Source: Pochonia chlamydosporia 170 (Eukaryota; Ascomycota; Sordariomycetes; Hypocreales; Clavicipitaceae). Taken from it: a stretch of DNA of 64,000 nt. A program made the position numbers and the translations under genes. Below the pieces are notes generated by a model. That model was given only the letters and a program-made list of their open reading frames with translations, ran no database searches and was not told the origin of the DNA. Positions 24,291 to 36,502 of the stretch are shown one piece after another. Location: the NCBI RefSeq assembly GCF_001653235.2, contig NC_035795.1, positions 62,001-126,000 on the forward strand, read 5' to 3'. Every line of letters begins with the position of its first letter. Positions within the stretch are counted from its first letter, which is position 1.

Positions 24291-27119
24291 CCCATGAAAA
24301 GACCAGGCGCAATTAACCGCAAGGAAATACATTAGTAGACGGGAAACCTTAGCAGGCATTAAGATCCTGCAGACAGGTATTAATACTAACAGAGAAATAG
24401 CTATTAGGCAAATATCTGCTGCAGTTAGAGGAATTTACATAAAGGACTATTTAGGGGCTTACCGTGAAAGCATAGACGCAATAACTCTGCCGGTTACATT
24501 CTGTAGGGCTTACAGGGCAGGTGGATTTATGTAATCACCATTAAAGACTAGCTAGCACGCCTAATGCCTACACCAGAGCGCTAACAGGCGATACCAAATT
24601 CAATTCAATTTAATTCTATATCCATTTTAAGCACAAATATAATGGATATTATATAAGCTAAGCGCTAAGGAGATGGATTTATTAGAGATGGACCATTTAT
24701 ATGTGGTCCACGTGGCTATCCAGTGTAGTGGGTTCGAGCCTTGGGCAATAAGGGCCGTCCAGACATGTAGCTATCTGTGTGGCCCAGCGGCCATAGAGAC
24801 TGTCAGGTATAAATACGGTGTAAGATGCTCGCCTGTCTACCGACCGTTAAAATTGAGACTTGATGGGGGAAGGACGATATTTGAATGTTGTAACCTCTAA
24901 CTGAAACCCGCGGGATGTACAAGAGCTTCCACTCCCTTGTCGCTGGCTCGAGCCCTAACCTTGGTTGGTGATGTTGCAGATCAGGCAAGCTGAATAAAGT
25001 GGCACAAAAAGAATAGCCGTATGTGCAAAATGGACCTCTATAGAGTGAGATCAGGTGAGCCGAATAAAGCTTAGAAATTGAGTCGCATACTTGTGAGCTA
25101 TTAACTTCCTGCCGACGTGATGGAATTAGGGGCACACGATAAGTGCTTGAGGGTCGCAATTCACACATTAAAAAAAAATGAGGTCGCAAATAAAAACTAC
25201 ATCAGATGACCTCATTCAGCCACTGGCCTGATCTCGGTCCGGCCGCCGCGAAAACACGTCCTCGGGCAGATCTGTGGGTTTCAAATAATGGCGTCCTGGG
25301 TCCATGGACATCCATACTGGCTGGTGATCAGAAACTTCTCATTGGCGCGCAAGTCGGAACATTACAAGCTTCTAAATGTGGACATGGAGGCCCAGCTTGG
25401 TTCGGCAGGTAATAGGGAAGTTTGACTCTGGGAGTCGCAATTACAAGAACCCGCAACTGCAGTCACCGTAGCGAATGGCCCTCTTCAATGTTCTCGCATT
25501 TTTTATGGATTACGCTGCTGCAATTGATTCCATCGGCGTCAAATGATCACTTGGAAGGCTTTTCCCCAGACTCGCCCCAATCAGAGCATTGAAGCAACGT
25601 TATAAGTGGGCGACTTGACGCTATGAGTCCATGCGAGTTCAATATCGGAAGGTTGACGGCGTCGGGTCGTTGTGCCGAGATGCGTACCCGTAAGAAGAGA
25701 GCATCGAGACTTACAAACTGTGTATCCATATATCCGTGCTATGTCTACCTGGGTACTAAATACGACTTGGTGATACGTTCTGCTTGCTGGTCTCTGATTC
25801 TCTGGAGCTATTAGTGTCAGAGGCTTGACTGGAGATTGTGCAGAAGGCAGGCACCTTAGTGTTGTCTAAACGGCCAAGTACCGCTGCCCTCTTGTTAGCT
25901 CCCAGACCCGAAATGGGTTACTCAGGTATTTTGCGAGCCGGAGTTCACGACGTACAAAACTTAACTTGCGACTAATCTTTCCAACTATCCAAGGTGCCTC
26001 GGCCGCTTCAACTGTCGGCTGTTCCAGGCTCCATAATGGCATAAGTAGCATGGTCTTCAGTTCCATTAGAAGCCATGCAGCCTTACGTTAGTGCATATAT
26101 TCTGAGGACATATTTGTAGTCAAACTTCTATCCGTCTTGATAGCTATAGACCTTGCCACTACAGATTAGCCATTATACCTGCACGCTTTAATCGTGGATA
26201 TGCCTTTTTAAGGGCACAAGGGACTTTTCCGAAGCGTTACCATAATCCAAACACAGATCGTCGCAAACTTTCGTGAAATACGTGCTAGAAGTCCGTTTAA
26301 ACACGTCGCACCTTCCACAGCTTTATTTCTGAACAGGCATAATCGTCTCAGCAAAACCGGCGGCGGTGTTCTCGTGGTGCCGAAAGATTATGTCAACTGA
26401 TACTAAGGTAAAATAGGACAACACTGGCCATTGCCGCAAACCGCGACAAGTATCGCCGGTTTTGGCTGCCGGGACCGTCAGACCTTCTCTAACATCTTAG
26501 TACTACTGCCACGCGCATAACAGCTGGACTTCGGTGTACGACATAGTGTTGTCGACTCTGCCCCCGAGGTATTGCGGGGGCTAACAACCAGGTACAAATT
26601 GTGACTGGTGCGGCTGTAAAGTAAGCAAAAGCTCCATTAGCCAAGTCAAGGCTTCTAGACTTTTCTGGAGCAGTTCTCCCATTGAGGCGGTTGGTAAGTA
26701 TGGCATTGATCCACCAAGCCATCAGCCGTAGGTGATAATGCTTTTCGTTAGCCTGGCCACAGTCTTACTGGGGCAGATGCGCACCACTCACGAGTAACCA
26801 CATCCTGGACGGAATTCTGGAAACGAATGCTGACATGAACCTAATTGACACCTTGACATTGATCGCATACCTTGTTTGAACATAGTTATGCACTTTCAGC
26901 CTTACGCGATATGGTGCGGCAAATCTAGGGACTCACGGGGCATGACTTCCGCCGGGCATGGAATTGCGCCAGTAATACACATATAAAGGGGAAGCACTTC
27001 TTTTCTCGTCTTTCTGTCTGTCTCACATCCCCATAGTCTTTGATTGATACGACCTTCTTAAAAACACTGAGCGAGAAGTCAGGTTCCAGCTGACCCTCCA
27101 TAGTCATAACTGCTACGCC
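24291..27119. other. Intergenic stretch upstream of the sugar transporter, no gene recognised
   Basis: Contains short CAATT runs at 24595-24612, a B-box-like word at 24729-24741, and diverged repeat copy 2 at 26538-26690. The last 150 bp before the start codon at 27120 include a pyrimidine-rich run (TCTTTTCTCGTCTTTCTGTC) at about 27000, typical of fungal promoters near transcription starts. Several frames of 60-128 codons occur but show no domain. Confidence 0.5.
26538..26690. repeat. Diverged dispersed repeat, copy 2
   Basis: Same block order as 4295-4480, in direct orientation. It ends about 430 bp before the transporter start. Confidence 0.55.
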
Positions 27120-28918
27120 ATGACAGACCTTGCGGGCAAACCAGACGCCGAAAGGATAGCGCCCCTCAATCTACATGTCGCGCAAGATGTTGAGCACATC
27201 GAAGCGCCGGTCACATGGAAAGCCTACCTGCTCTGCGCGTTCGCCTCCGTCGGTGGCATATTTTTTGGCTACGATATTGGGTACATTAATGGTGTTCTTG
27301 GTTCCAGCATTTTCATCAATGCAGTTATGGGACCGGGGCACAAAGAGCTCTCGGAAAACTACTCGTCTCTGATCGTTTCTATTCTTTCGTGTGGGACCTT
27401 CTTTGGCGCCTTGATTGCTGGAGATTTAGCAGATTGGTTCGGTCGCAAGTGGACTGTTATTATGGGCTGCGGTGTTTATATGATTGGAGTTATTGTTCAG
27501 ATGATAACTAGTCCCAATTCTTCTCTGGGGCCAATTGTTTCTGGGCGCCTTATCGCTGGTCTTGGAGTTGGATTCGAATCGGCTATCGTTATCCTGTACA
27601 TGTCAGAAATTGTTCGTATCACCTCTTAATTGCATCGCCATGCCAATCAAATCATGCTAACAACTGGCGTGTCTAGTGTCCTCGCAAAGTCCGTGGCGCC
27701 CTTGTAGCAGGCTACCAATTTTGCATAACGATTGGCATTATGCTAGCATCTATCGTGGTATACGCAACTAAAGATCTTACTACAACCGCTGTTTACCGTA
27801 TACCCATCGCTATCCAGTTTCTATGGGCATTAATCCTCGGTTGCGGTTTATTATTTCTTCCTGACTCGCCCCGATATTTCGTTAAGAAGGGGCAGTTACA
27901 GCAGGCGATTGACTCGCTTTCTCGTATTCGAGGCCAGCCCAAGTCATCAGAATATATCCTGAGCGAACTTGCCGAAATTGTTGCCAACGAGGAATATGAG
28001 CGTGCTCTTATCCCCGATACTGCTTGGCTAGGGAGCTGGGCTAGCTGCTTTAAAGGTGGACTGTGGAAGCCTAATTCTAACCTCCGCCGGACTATTCTGG
28101 GCACGTCTCTTCAAATGATGCAGCAATGGTATGTCACCCAAAACAGTACGAATTAATCATCCATAAGCTATTAGTTCTAACTCTACTATTCCAGGACTGG
28201 CATTAACTTTATCTTCTATTACTCGACCCCATTCCTCCAGTCCACTGGCGCTATTAGCAACACCTTCCTCATTTCCCTTATCTTCACTCTTATTAATGTC
28301 TTCTCTACACCCTTGTCGTTCTGGACTGTTGAACGGTTTGGCCGCCGCAAAATTCTTCTCGTTGGCGCCACGGGGATGCTCATTTGCCAGTTCCTCGTTG
28401 CGGCAATCGGAGTGTCCGTTGGGTTTAATCATACCCACCCGGACCCTAGTAAGCCTGGTAAAGATATCGCAAATAACATTCCTGCTGTTAACGCACAAAT
28501 TGCCCTAATTGCTGTTTTTATCTTCTGGTTTGCATCTACCTGGGGCCCAGGGGCCTGGATCGTTATCGGAGAAATCTTCCCCCTTCCAATTCGATCTCGT
28601 GGCGTTGGCATGTCTACTGCGTCTAACTGGCTTTGGAATACTATCATTGCGGTCATAACCCCTTACATGGTTGGTAAAGATAAGGGCAACTTGAAATCGT
28701 CGGTCTTCTTTATTTGGGGCGGTCTGTGTACATGTGCCTTGGTTTACACCTACTTCTTAGTCCCTGAGACGAAGGGTCTGTCCCTGGAGCAGGTGGATAA
28801 GATGATGGAGGAGACTACACCCCGTCACTCTGCTAAGTGGAAGCCTACTACGACCTTTGCTAGTACGGTCGGTACTAGTGAAATCCTTGAGCAAAAGATT
28901 ACCAATCTTGCCGAATGA
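27120..28918 (+). CDS. MFS sugar (monosaccharide) transporter
   Basis: Exons 27120-27611, 27677-28128 and 28195-28918 give 555 residues. Intron 1 (65 bp) has branch site TGCTAAC; intron 2 (66 bp) has TTCTAACT. The protein shows the sugar porter signatures in order: GGIFFGYDIGYINGVLG (helix 1), DLADWFGRK, GRLIAGLGVGFES, PRKVRGALV, LPDSPRYFVKKG, TGINFIFYYSTPF, ERFGRRK, a WIVIGEIFPLPIRSRG block and VPETKGLSLEQVD. It is a twelve-helix plasma-membrane proton symporter or facilitator of hexoses; the exact substrate cannot be read from sequence. The gene looks intact and free of RIP. Neighbours are transposon remnants, so no operon-like partner is evident. Confidence 0.95.
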
Positions 28919-30660
28919 AACGGGGACAGCCACGTGAAGTGTTGAAGTAACAAATGTTTCTCTTCTGTTGACGTTGATTGGTTCTGCACAACAGAACAAT
29001 CTACCTCGAGGCGCATTCTGCAGCGATAAGGCGTCATTAAATTCCATTTTGGGGTAGAGTTGTTTATATCCTCTAGAAAGGATACCTTAAATAACAAGTT
29101 ATATTAATAACGATTTAGCTGTCCAAAGCTATGGACAAGGATGCAGCAAGACGGTATCCCTTGGCTACAAGTACCACATTTGTTTCGCTCTGCTATCCGA
29201 ACACTCTGCCATGAAGAAAGCAGTATTCCAAAATATGTAACGTTGTATAATCCTGTTCAACAGCTAAGGGAGCCAACCTACCGAGGACAATCATCATAAA
29301 ATGAATATATCCAGCGGTAGCCGATGCGTTAATAAAATATACGTAGCTAAGAACTTCAAACCGTGAAAAGGTTCAAGAACGAATTAGCGGGCTTAGATAA
29401 AGCGATGCTCATGCATTGGAATTAATGACACGCTTGCGGTGACGATGGCCGCGCAGTGCGGCAGAATCTGGTAAATGGTTCAACCCACCGTCGGCGATAA
29501 TCTAGTATCATTACGACAGGTTCTCAACGGCTGAGAACTTTTTTGGTGTTGGTAATAGGGCCACCAGCCACCTGCTATGTTCTTTTCCATATATCTAGCT
29601 CCATTAAGTAGTATCCTCGCACGAACCTGGAAACCCTACAGGGGAGGGAAGGTTGTGTCGGACCTCAGTTTTTGGTGAGTCGAGGTGAGCCATGCTTAAT
29701 GTTAACTACCGTCGCCCCTTATGCGCGATTAAGGTTGGTCGGAATCGAGCCAATGGTTGGAAAGTTAACCTTGTGACATGTCGGGGTGTTAGAAATACAA
29801 TGGCACTGCAGTATCACCGCGATTATTCTGTATTGAGAAGTCAATCAAGCTTATTCTTATTCTTTTTCTTGTTCCTTCTTATTTCTAGTTTTTCAGTCGT
29901 TTAGTATACAAAGCCAAGGGCTTCTATGTAGCTACCTTGAAAAAGAGATAACACCCAAAGTAATAGACGACGTAATTTCTAAAGCCGGAAATACGGGCTG
30001 CCAGAAGTTATTAAAACCGAGGCGACCAACGGGTCAACAAAGGACACGACTGCAGTTGACACAGCCAAAGAGATTCTAGACATCCGCTACTTCAAGTCCG
30101 GCCTATCAGCGAGCTCAGGAATACGACCCGTTAAGCAGATTAGCGAGTTCGGAGAGTCTGAGGCGAAGGTATAGTGCGCGGCGGAACGCGATGTAAAGTT
30201 AAGGATTTCGAAGAAGTAAGAGCGCTGGCGTTTACTGTATAGTGGTACAGATATAGAGTACCCGTGAGGGTGGTCAAATGAGCTACGTCAGCCACGGAAG
30301 GCATGATGGGGTTGTTTTTTTTTTTTTTTAAGAGCAGTCCAATACAACTGGATACTGGGTAGACAGTCTTGAAGACTTCATATAGATGAAACACAGTGCA
30401 AAGTCTCCAAAACAATTACGGCACTTACAGTCAGGACTGGAGAGAAATGCGAAACACATAGAGAGGAATTGCCGTTCCCCGAATGATGTACGTCGGAGTG
30501 GCCGCTGTCTGCACAACAACACAACAGAGAAAACTACGTAAATGGAAGACGATAATAACTCAACTGTCTACGCGGGAGAGCTGCAGGGATTGGGCAAGTG
30601 GCAACATGGTACTTATCTACACGGGTAGCCAGGCGGCCATTAGAACCAGGGATGGACATC
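28919..30660. other. Intergenic, no gene recognised
   Basis: Includes a T15-16 homopolymer at about 30313-30329 and a few short frames (70-97 codons) without domains. Nothing supportable seen. Confidence 0.5.
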
Positions 30661-30668
30661 TTACGAAT

Positions 30669-30900
30669 CTATCGAATCGAACGCCAAGCCTTGGCGTTCG
30701 AGTCGAATGTAACCCCTGTAGATTCGAATCGAATCGAACACACCATCCGCAGATTTGCATCGAATCGAATGCATGAATTTTCTCGTCTCGTAGATTCGTT
30801 TCGAATCGAACGTGTCTCCTGTAGATTCGGATCGAATCGAATGTGTCGTTAGTAGATTCGATATTAATCGAATGCTAAGACTTAATCGAATTCGATTTAA
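30669..30900. repeat. Degenerate minisatellite, about 31-bp units
   Basis: Units starting GTAGATTCG and containing ATCGAATCGAA recur from 30718 (31, 41, 31, 31 and 30 bp), preceded by a partial unit. Before them, an 11-bp stem (CGAACGCCAAG / CTTGGCGTTCG) forms a perfect hairpin around 30680-30702. The array lies about 200 bp before the second hAT relic. Confidence 0.8.
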
Positions 30901-31089
30901 ATTCGATCGAACGGTCGTGTAATTCCGTTTAACGTGGGAAACGTTAAAGACTGGTCCAAATAAAGGCAGAAAAACGTTACCAGGTTATGGTCACTTTAAA
31001 CGAGACGTCGCGGAACACAAGTCAATTAGGTACTAAGCAGATTAAATGTCACCCGTCCTCTTGAGCGACACAATAATGTTAGTCTAGGC

Positions 31090-33780
31090 ATCTTTACTGA
31101 GGCTAAGAAGCGGCAGTAAGGGTGTGTAGATCCCAGCTTTACTCTATGATCGAATGCATTAAGCTATCGCCACTATCTCCCTCCTCAGTCGGCCCTGCAA
31201 TGGCACTATTATACGTCTAGAGCTGCTAAACGTCCTCTCGCTCTCCGCGAAAGACGATGGAATAGTTAGCATATCAACTGCTATTAGAGACAGTTACGGG
31301 TACCAATAACCGTTATTTTTCCACCAGTTAATTGGCCTGCTCCTATAGTGGTGACTGTTTATAACATCCTCAGCGCAGTACCAAGCATATTCATCGTCAG
31401 CCATCACTCCTGCTGCCGACTGTTTTGTCTTTCGGGTGCTCTTGCCTTCGCGCGAGGGCGCTGCAAAGGGCGAAGTCTGGGTACCTTATAGTCCAGCTAC
31501 ACTTCTTGCAAGCCTCCGCTCGATGTAATCCATTGAGGCCCCGTTAGTCAAAGCGGTCACCTTATAGCTAACTTTACGCTCCTTATACCTTTCCCAGATC
31601 TCCAGCAGTTTTTCTTTATACTCCGATCGCTAAGTCTTAGTCTTACGGGATGGTACCTAGGACTAAAGTTAATCTAGAAGACGCTATTTCTTCGCCGGGT
31701 TAAAAATAATAGCGCCTATATAGGTAGCGCTAGTTAGACAGCTATAGTATTTATGCAACTTCTTCCATCCAAGCTTAATAAAGACCTTGAGTAATTTCTG
31801 AGTTTTATTGTTAAGTCTGTTAAAGATAGCAACTTTGACATCCCTCTTCTCCTTGCTTACTAGATTCTTAACCTCTTCTAATATTATACCTTTAATAGCA
31901 CTTTTAAGGTAATTAAGGAGAATCTTAAAGACAGGGAAGTATTTATTAAAACTTCCACAAGTAGACCTTACTCTGGGAATACTATTTTCCTAAAGTTATT
32001 TTGTGGCGATTTTAAACGGTTTTAGAAGCTTAATAAGCATCTTAATAACCTTCTAGTTATACGCACTTAGGCGGTACTATAGAACTACTAGCCTTATATT
32101 CTTGCTAGCGCTCTCTGTCTCCTACTAGTTCTAAATGTTATTAAAAAAGGTATTAAGCGCTAGCTGGAGGAGAAGAGCTCTCTCTATTATATGCATGTCT
32201 AAGTCCCACTAGGTAGCGTTATTAAAGACCTAGTAGAGCGTGGATTTCTCGCTAGATACCTTACGTTAAGACCGATAAAACTGCTTATAGAGTTACGAAC
32301 TTACTTGCAGCTAAAGCCTAATGTTATGAAGTATTCCCAGCGCGCTATACTGGCTATACTCCCTGAAACTAGCCGCATTTATCTTCTCTAGAGCTAGGTA
32401 GGATAACATAAAGTCTTTATCTAGGTGTATAATAGCATTAGCTTGCATCTTCTCGTCCTTGTTGTCTATCTCTCTATCTAGGGCCTTATTAATAGCGTGG
32501 TTAATCTGCTGCTTATCTACATCCTAGTTGTTGCTATCTGCCGCGATAATTGCAATAAAATTCTCTCGCTTTAACCTGTAGAGTAAAGCTTGCACGTAGA
32601 GGTTAAAGATGTGCGCAGCACAGCAAATCCGTTGCTCTTCGGGAGAGAAGTCGTATTTAAAGGCAAGATCTTCCATGTAGGTGTTGCTGTTGGCAGCATT
32701 ATTAAGTGTGAAGTACCCAAGCTTGTCAGGGTTATTAATCTGCCAGAATGCGAGCGTATTAGCAACCTTATTAGCAAGTGATGCGCTATTGTGTCTGCTT
32801 GAGAGAGATTAAAGCCCAAGGGGAATTTAGTGTTAAACGAAGATATAATTGATAAATTAAGCGTTAATCCTAAGAAATAAAGTATATAACTTAGATGTCT
32901 AACCGTTAAAGGAGAAATAGATTTAGGATTAAGCGCTACGTAACACTTTAGTTACCAGCCCCACGGCGCCCCTATACTTAGATTTAAGCATGCGAAGAAG
33001 GGTCTTTACAGAGGGAATATAGGCCGCATTAAGGAGCGGATTACCGTAGAGAAGGATTCGCTGGAACCGCTCGGTATTAACGATGTTAAACGGCAAATTA
33101 TGGTAGGTAATCTAGTCGAGGAGGAGAATCTAAAGCCTTTTGCTGCTAAATCTTCCACGCAACTTGCTGAGAAAGAATTAGTTATAAGGGTTATTAAAGT
33201 TAGCGTTAATAAAGTGGGTGATTTTCTGGTAATCTAGAGATAAAGCCTCTATGCTAGGAGTAACTTTATTTAGGGCCTGCTAAATAAGAACTTATATTGT
33301 TAAGCAGTGCTTAAGAGGCATAAGTATTGCCTATACTTACTAGAATCCCGTGGGCTTAGCGAAGGTGCTTCTTAATAGCGGCCCTAGTTAAGCAGATAAA
33401 GCAGAAATCTGACTTCTTCTTAAAGCCTTAGGCGAAGCAGTCCGCATAGATCCACTTTAGCTTATTGCCCTAGCGCGAGGTAGAACAGCCGCCTGAACAC
33501 GATACCCAAATTGCTGCCACCACGCCTTTGTGTTCTGGCCGCTAATATAACGCTTAAATCCCGGCCATTTCGCCCACTCCTAACGGCCCTAGAGTGTCCA
33601 ATTAGCCTTGACAAAGTCGGTGGCTGTCCCGCGAGGATGGGGCGGTAGCGTTGTTAGCAATAAGGTTCCTAAAGACAAAGCGAGTGGCGAAGACGAGAGC
33701 TTAACTCGCTCTATTAAGCCTGGCTGATTCAACGGGGAAAGGATCGCAGAGAATATTTCGGAGGACATCATAGCGATGTT
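31090..33780 (-). pseudogene. Second hAT-family transposase, RIP-inactivated
   Basis: Minus strand, reading through stops. The N-terminus near 33770-33370 has a conserved start region (WPGFKRYISGQNTKAWWQQFGY segment), a BED-like finger (WIYADCFA, FCFICL) and IKKHLR. The catalytic region at about 32780-32590 reads LGYFTLNNAA then CAAHIFNLYVQALLY. The C-terminal dimerisation domain at about 31330-31090 reads NWWKNNGYWYP, SLIAVDMLTIPSSFAESER and FSSSRRIIVPL. The order and spacing match a full-length hAT transposase; stops and frame damage kill it. It differs clearly from the 8830-11300 relic, so it is a different family. No terminal inverted repeats were identified by eye. Confidence 0.82.
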
Positions 33781-35376
33781 AGCTAGTCAAGCAAATCGGT
33801 TCTATAGATCGAGCGAGCTTGGCCAGAATATTGGAACTCATCTAAGCTTTGCTAAGGCGCAACGTATTACTCATCCATAGTTGCAAAGGAAAGTACAGCC
33901 GCACGCGTGTTTACACGCGGTTTAGCGTTTAACGCGAAAAGAAAGAAAACATAAGGTCGCTAGCTCCATTTAACTAGCTAAGTCCTGTACGAGTGAAAGA
34001 AGCATCGCTTGGTAGCGCGAGTGACTACGCTCTAGCTATCCAACTATTGGTGCTCAAACATTCTACTGGTGTTTCACGCAATATAACACGATTGCTGGTG
34101 GCAACCAGTCAATTAAGGGCTATCGCTCAAGAGCTCCCATTAGCTTAAGTGAGCGCGTCGCATATCCCAGGAGGCGCATCGCCCCCCATGTTATACATAA
34201 GCCACAAAAGATCGATAAAGTTACTGGTATATCTATTGGGAGGGGCAGGTAGGTTCCAGCGCATATGCATGTTACAAAGAGGTGGATAAACATCGGATAA
34301 TAATTACCCTATTTGCTCTACTTTAATCCTATAGGCTCAGGGAGTAACGTAATTTTCCATGGATTTAGGTCTAAACGGTAGTTCACGAAGATCTTGCATA
34401 CAACATAGGAGTGAGGCCTGAGACCGTAAGGGTTAATTCAAGATAAGGATAGTTTACAAGATGCTAAGTTTAAAATACTCGTCCAGTCATACCAAAATGG
34501 GTACTAATGGGATTCTCGCGGTGGGAGAGATCTAAAGGGATTTAGTCTTGTTAATGGTTAACATCTACCCTGCAAAAACTAGCATATATTTGCAGGTTTA
34601 TTATCGAGCTTGCTATAGAGAGAGTCCTACCCTATATAGCGTAGCTAGTGGGGAGACACAATTTCTTTGCTAATTATTTCTAAAGCAATGACATTGCCCG
34701 AGCTGCTGGATGGGTCATGGATGCTTGCACCCGCGGCAACCTCGTATCAGGCAATGAATATTGCCCCAGCGATAACCATATCAATGTTATCATCGCAGCA
34801 CGATAGAGGTGGATTCTATAGTGCGCTATCACTTAGCACAGATGCAAGTACAGTAGGAATATAAGTATCCTTGAGCAAATGATTTCGAAGTGTTAGAGGC
34901 AACTGTCATAGAACAGCTTGGTAAGCTGGCTCACGTTTGGAATCGAGTAACTAGTATCCGGTTTATAGCACTGCCCTATTGCTGCTTCTCAATAGACTAG
35001 GGCTTTCTAGATTCTATTTCAGCATATAATGGAACTGGATCAGACTTTTATGCCTAACTTTTGAGATTCGGACCTGGCCTTCGATAGTTGACGATAGTTG
35101 AACATGGCTAGACACGACGAGCCTTGCGAGGCTAAGTTGCAGATTTCAGAGTAAGATAGTCGACATTAAGAAACGCAAATCGAGTCTGACATACCCTTAA
35201 CAGATTTCGTGATAAGGCCACTCTTGTCTGAGATGGGCAGGAAATCCCTGTTCACAATATCATAGTGTGCCCCAAGTCTCTGGTTAACCATAGAGCATGC
35301 ACCGGACCCTACTATCTGCTTTGCACTGGCCGCAGGACGGCCGGAAAATAAGCGACATACTTACCGCGCTATATTT
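33781..35376. other. Intergenic, no gene recognised
   Basis: Mixed composition, short frames only (65 codons at 34667-34864). Nothing supportable. Confidence 0.5.
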
Positions 35377-35670
35377 TGTTGGCCCAAAACGAACACACCT
35401 AAGAGCTCAGAGTAGCCCGTGTAATACCGCACTTACACGCAGCTTATTAGCAATTTAGTCTAAATTATTACTTCCCTTTAGTCTAATTAGTTAGAATCCT
35501 TCTAATTGCCTAGATTAAATAGTATTTAATCTTTAATTGCTTTAGTCTTTCTAAAAGACCTTAGCAATATTATTTAGTAGTATACCTCTGTAAGGTATAG
35601 CTATTAATAAAGAAAGGTACTCTTAGTTAATAAGAGATTTAGTAAATAAGCATTAATTACACTAAGTAAA
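35377..35670 (+). repeat. Solo LTR-like repeat, copy 2
   Basis: Starts TGTTGGCCCAAAACGAAC and ends CACTAAGTAAA; plus orientation, inverted with respect to the copy at 647-942. Confidence 0.6.
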
Positions 35671-36502
35671 GATCGCGAGAAACCTTCGAGGACGGCCAAA
35701 GAACACTTCCCAGCCTATCCCAGAGAACGTGGCGATTAATCAGATTGCAGTAGGCAGAGCTAGCATAAGTTGCAAGGTTGCACGAAGGAAAGCAGTTCTT
35801 GGACCTGGCAAGCAAACCGGAGTAAGGCAAACTGGCCATAGAAGGCAGCCAAGTGTTCGGAGGCATCGACGTTAATGGGAAGTTATCAGTGACGATGAGG
35901 ACCCGGAACCTCCCCCAAAACGTAAACGTTAGAGTCCGCACGGCGCAATAAAGCCAATTATTTCAGTACCATCGGCTAGAGCAAGCTTGGGTAATAAAAC
36001 AGGGTGTGAGGATTGTATCAACGTGTGCGTATAACTGCAGTTTAATCTGTGTGAGCGTAATCCTGGATTTCTTTAACGTTTCTATATTTTACAATTGTTA
36101 AAAAATGGGTTAGGGTTTTTTTGGGTAGCTTTTTCACAAATTTTTAAACGCACATCATATATACAGTATCCATTGAGACTCATTTCCAACTTAATAGTCG
36201 CCGTACTGTAGGAGGAGCGCAAGTTTAGTGTCTAGGTAGAAGGCACTTTGCAAACTACCTTCATTGTGGCTGATTCCAACTTGGCCACACGGCCCCCGCG
36301 TAGCAAAGTGGTTCGGCCCGCATAGCAATTGCCAATCAAAGATAGTCCCCAAAGTTTCAAGAAAAATGAAGTTCAGCAACAGGAAGACGTGTTAACATCG
36401 CCAGAGCCCAATGCAACTACCGCACCTTTTGGCAAACACCGAAGCATATTTTCTTTGTCTGTCAAGTTTTTCTTAATCGCTATCTAACCCTGTCCCTAGG
36501 AC

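Noticed and set aside
24720..24760. Possible tRNA gene at the GGTTCGAGCC word
   Set aside because: No A box at the right distance and no cloverleaf can be drawn; kept only as a possible SINE fragment.
647..35670. The repeat pair 647-942 and 35377-35670 as the two LTRs of one giant element
   Set aside because: The copies are in inverted orientation; LTRs of one element are direct. Treated as separate solo copies.
35690..35950. Plus-strand reading with RGRPKN and DDEDPEPPPKRKR (AT-hook/NLS-like)
   Set aside because: The frame has internal stops and no start or splice structure; too weak for a gene call.
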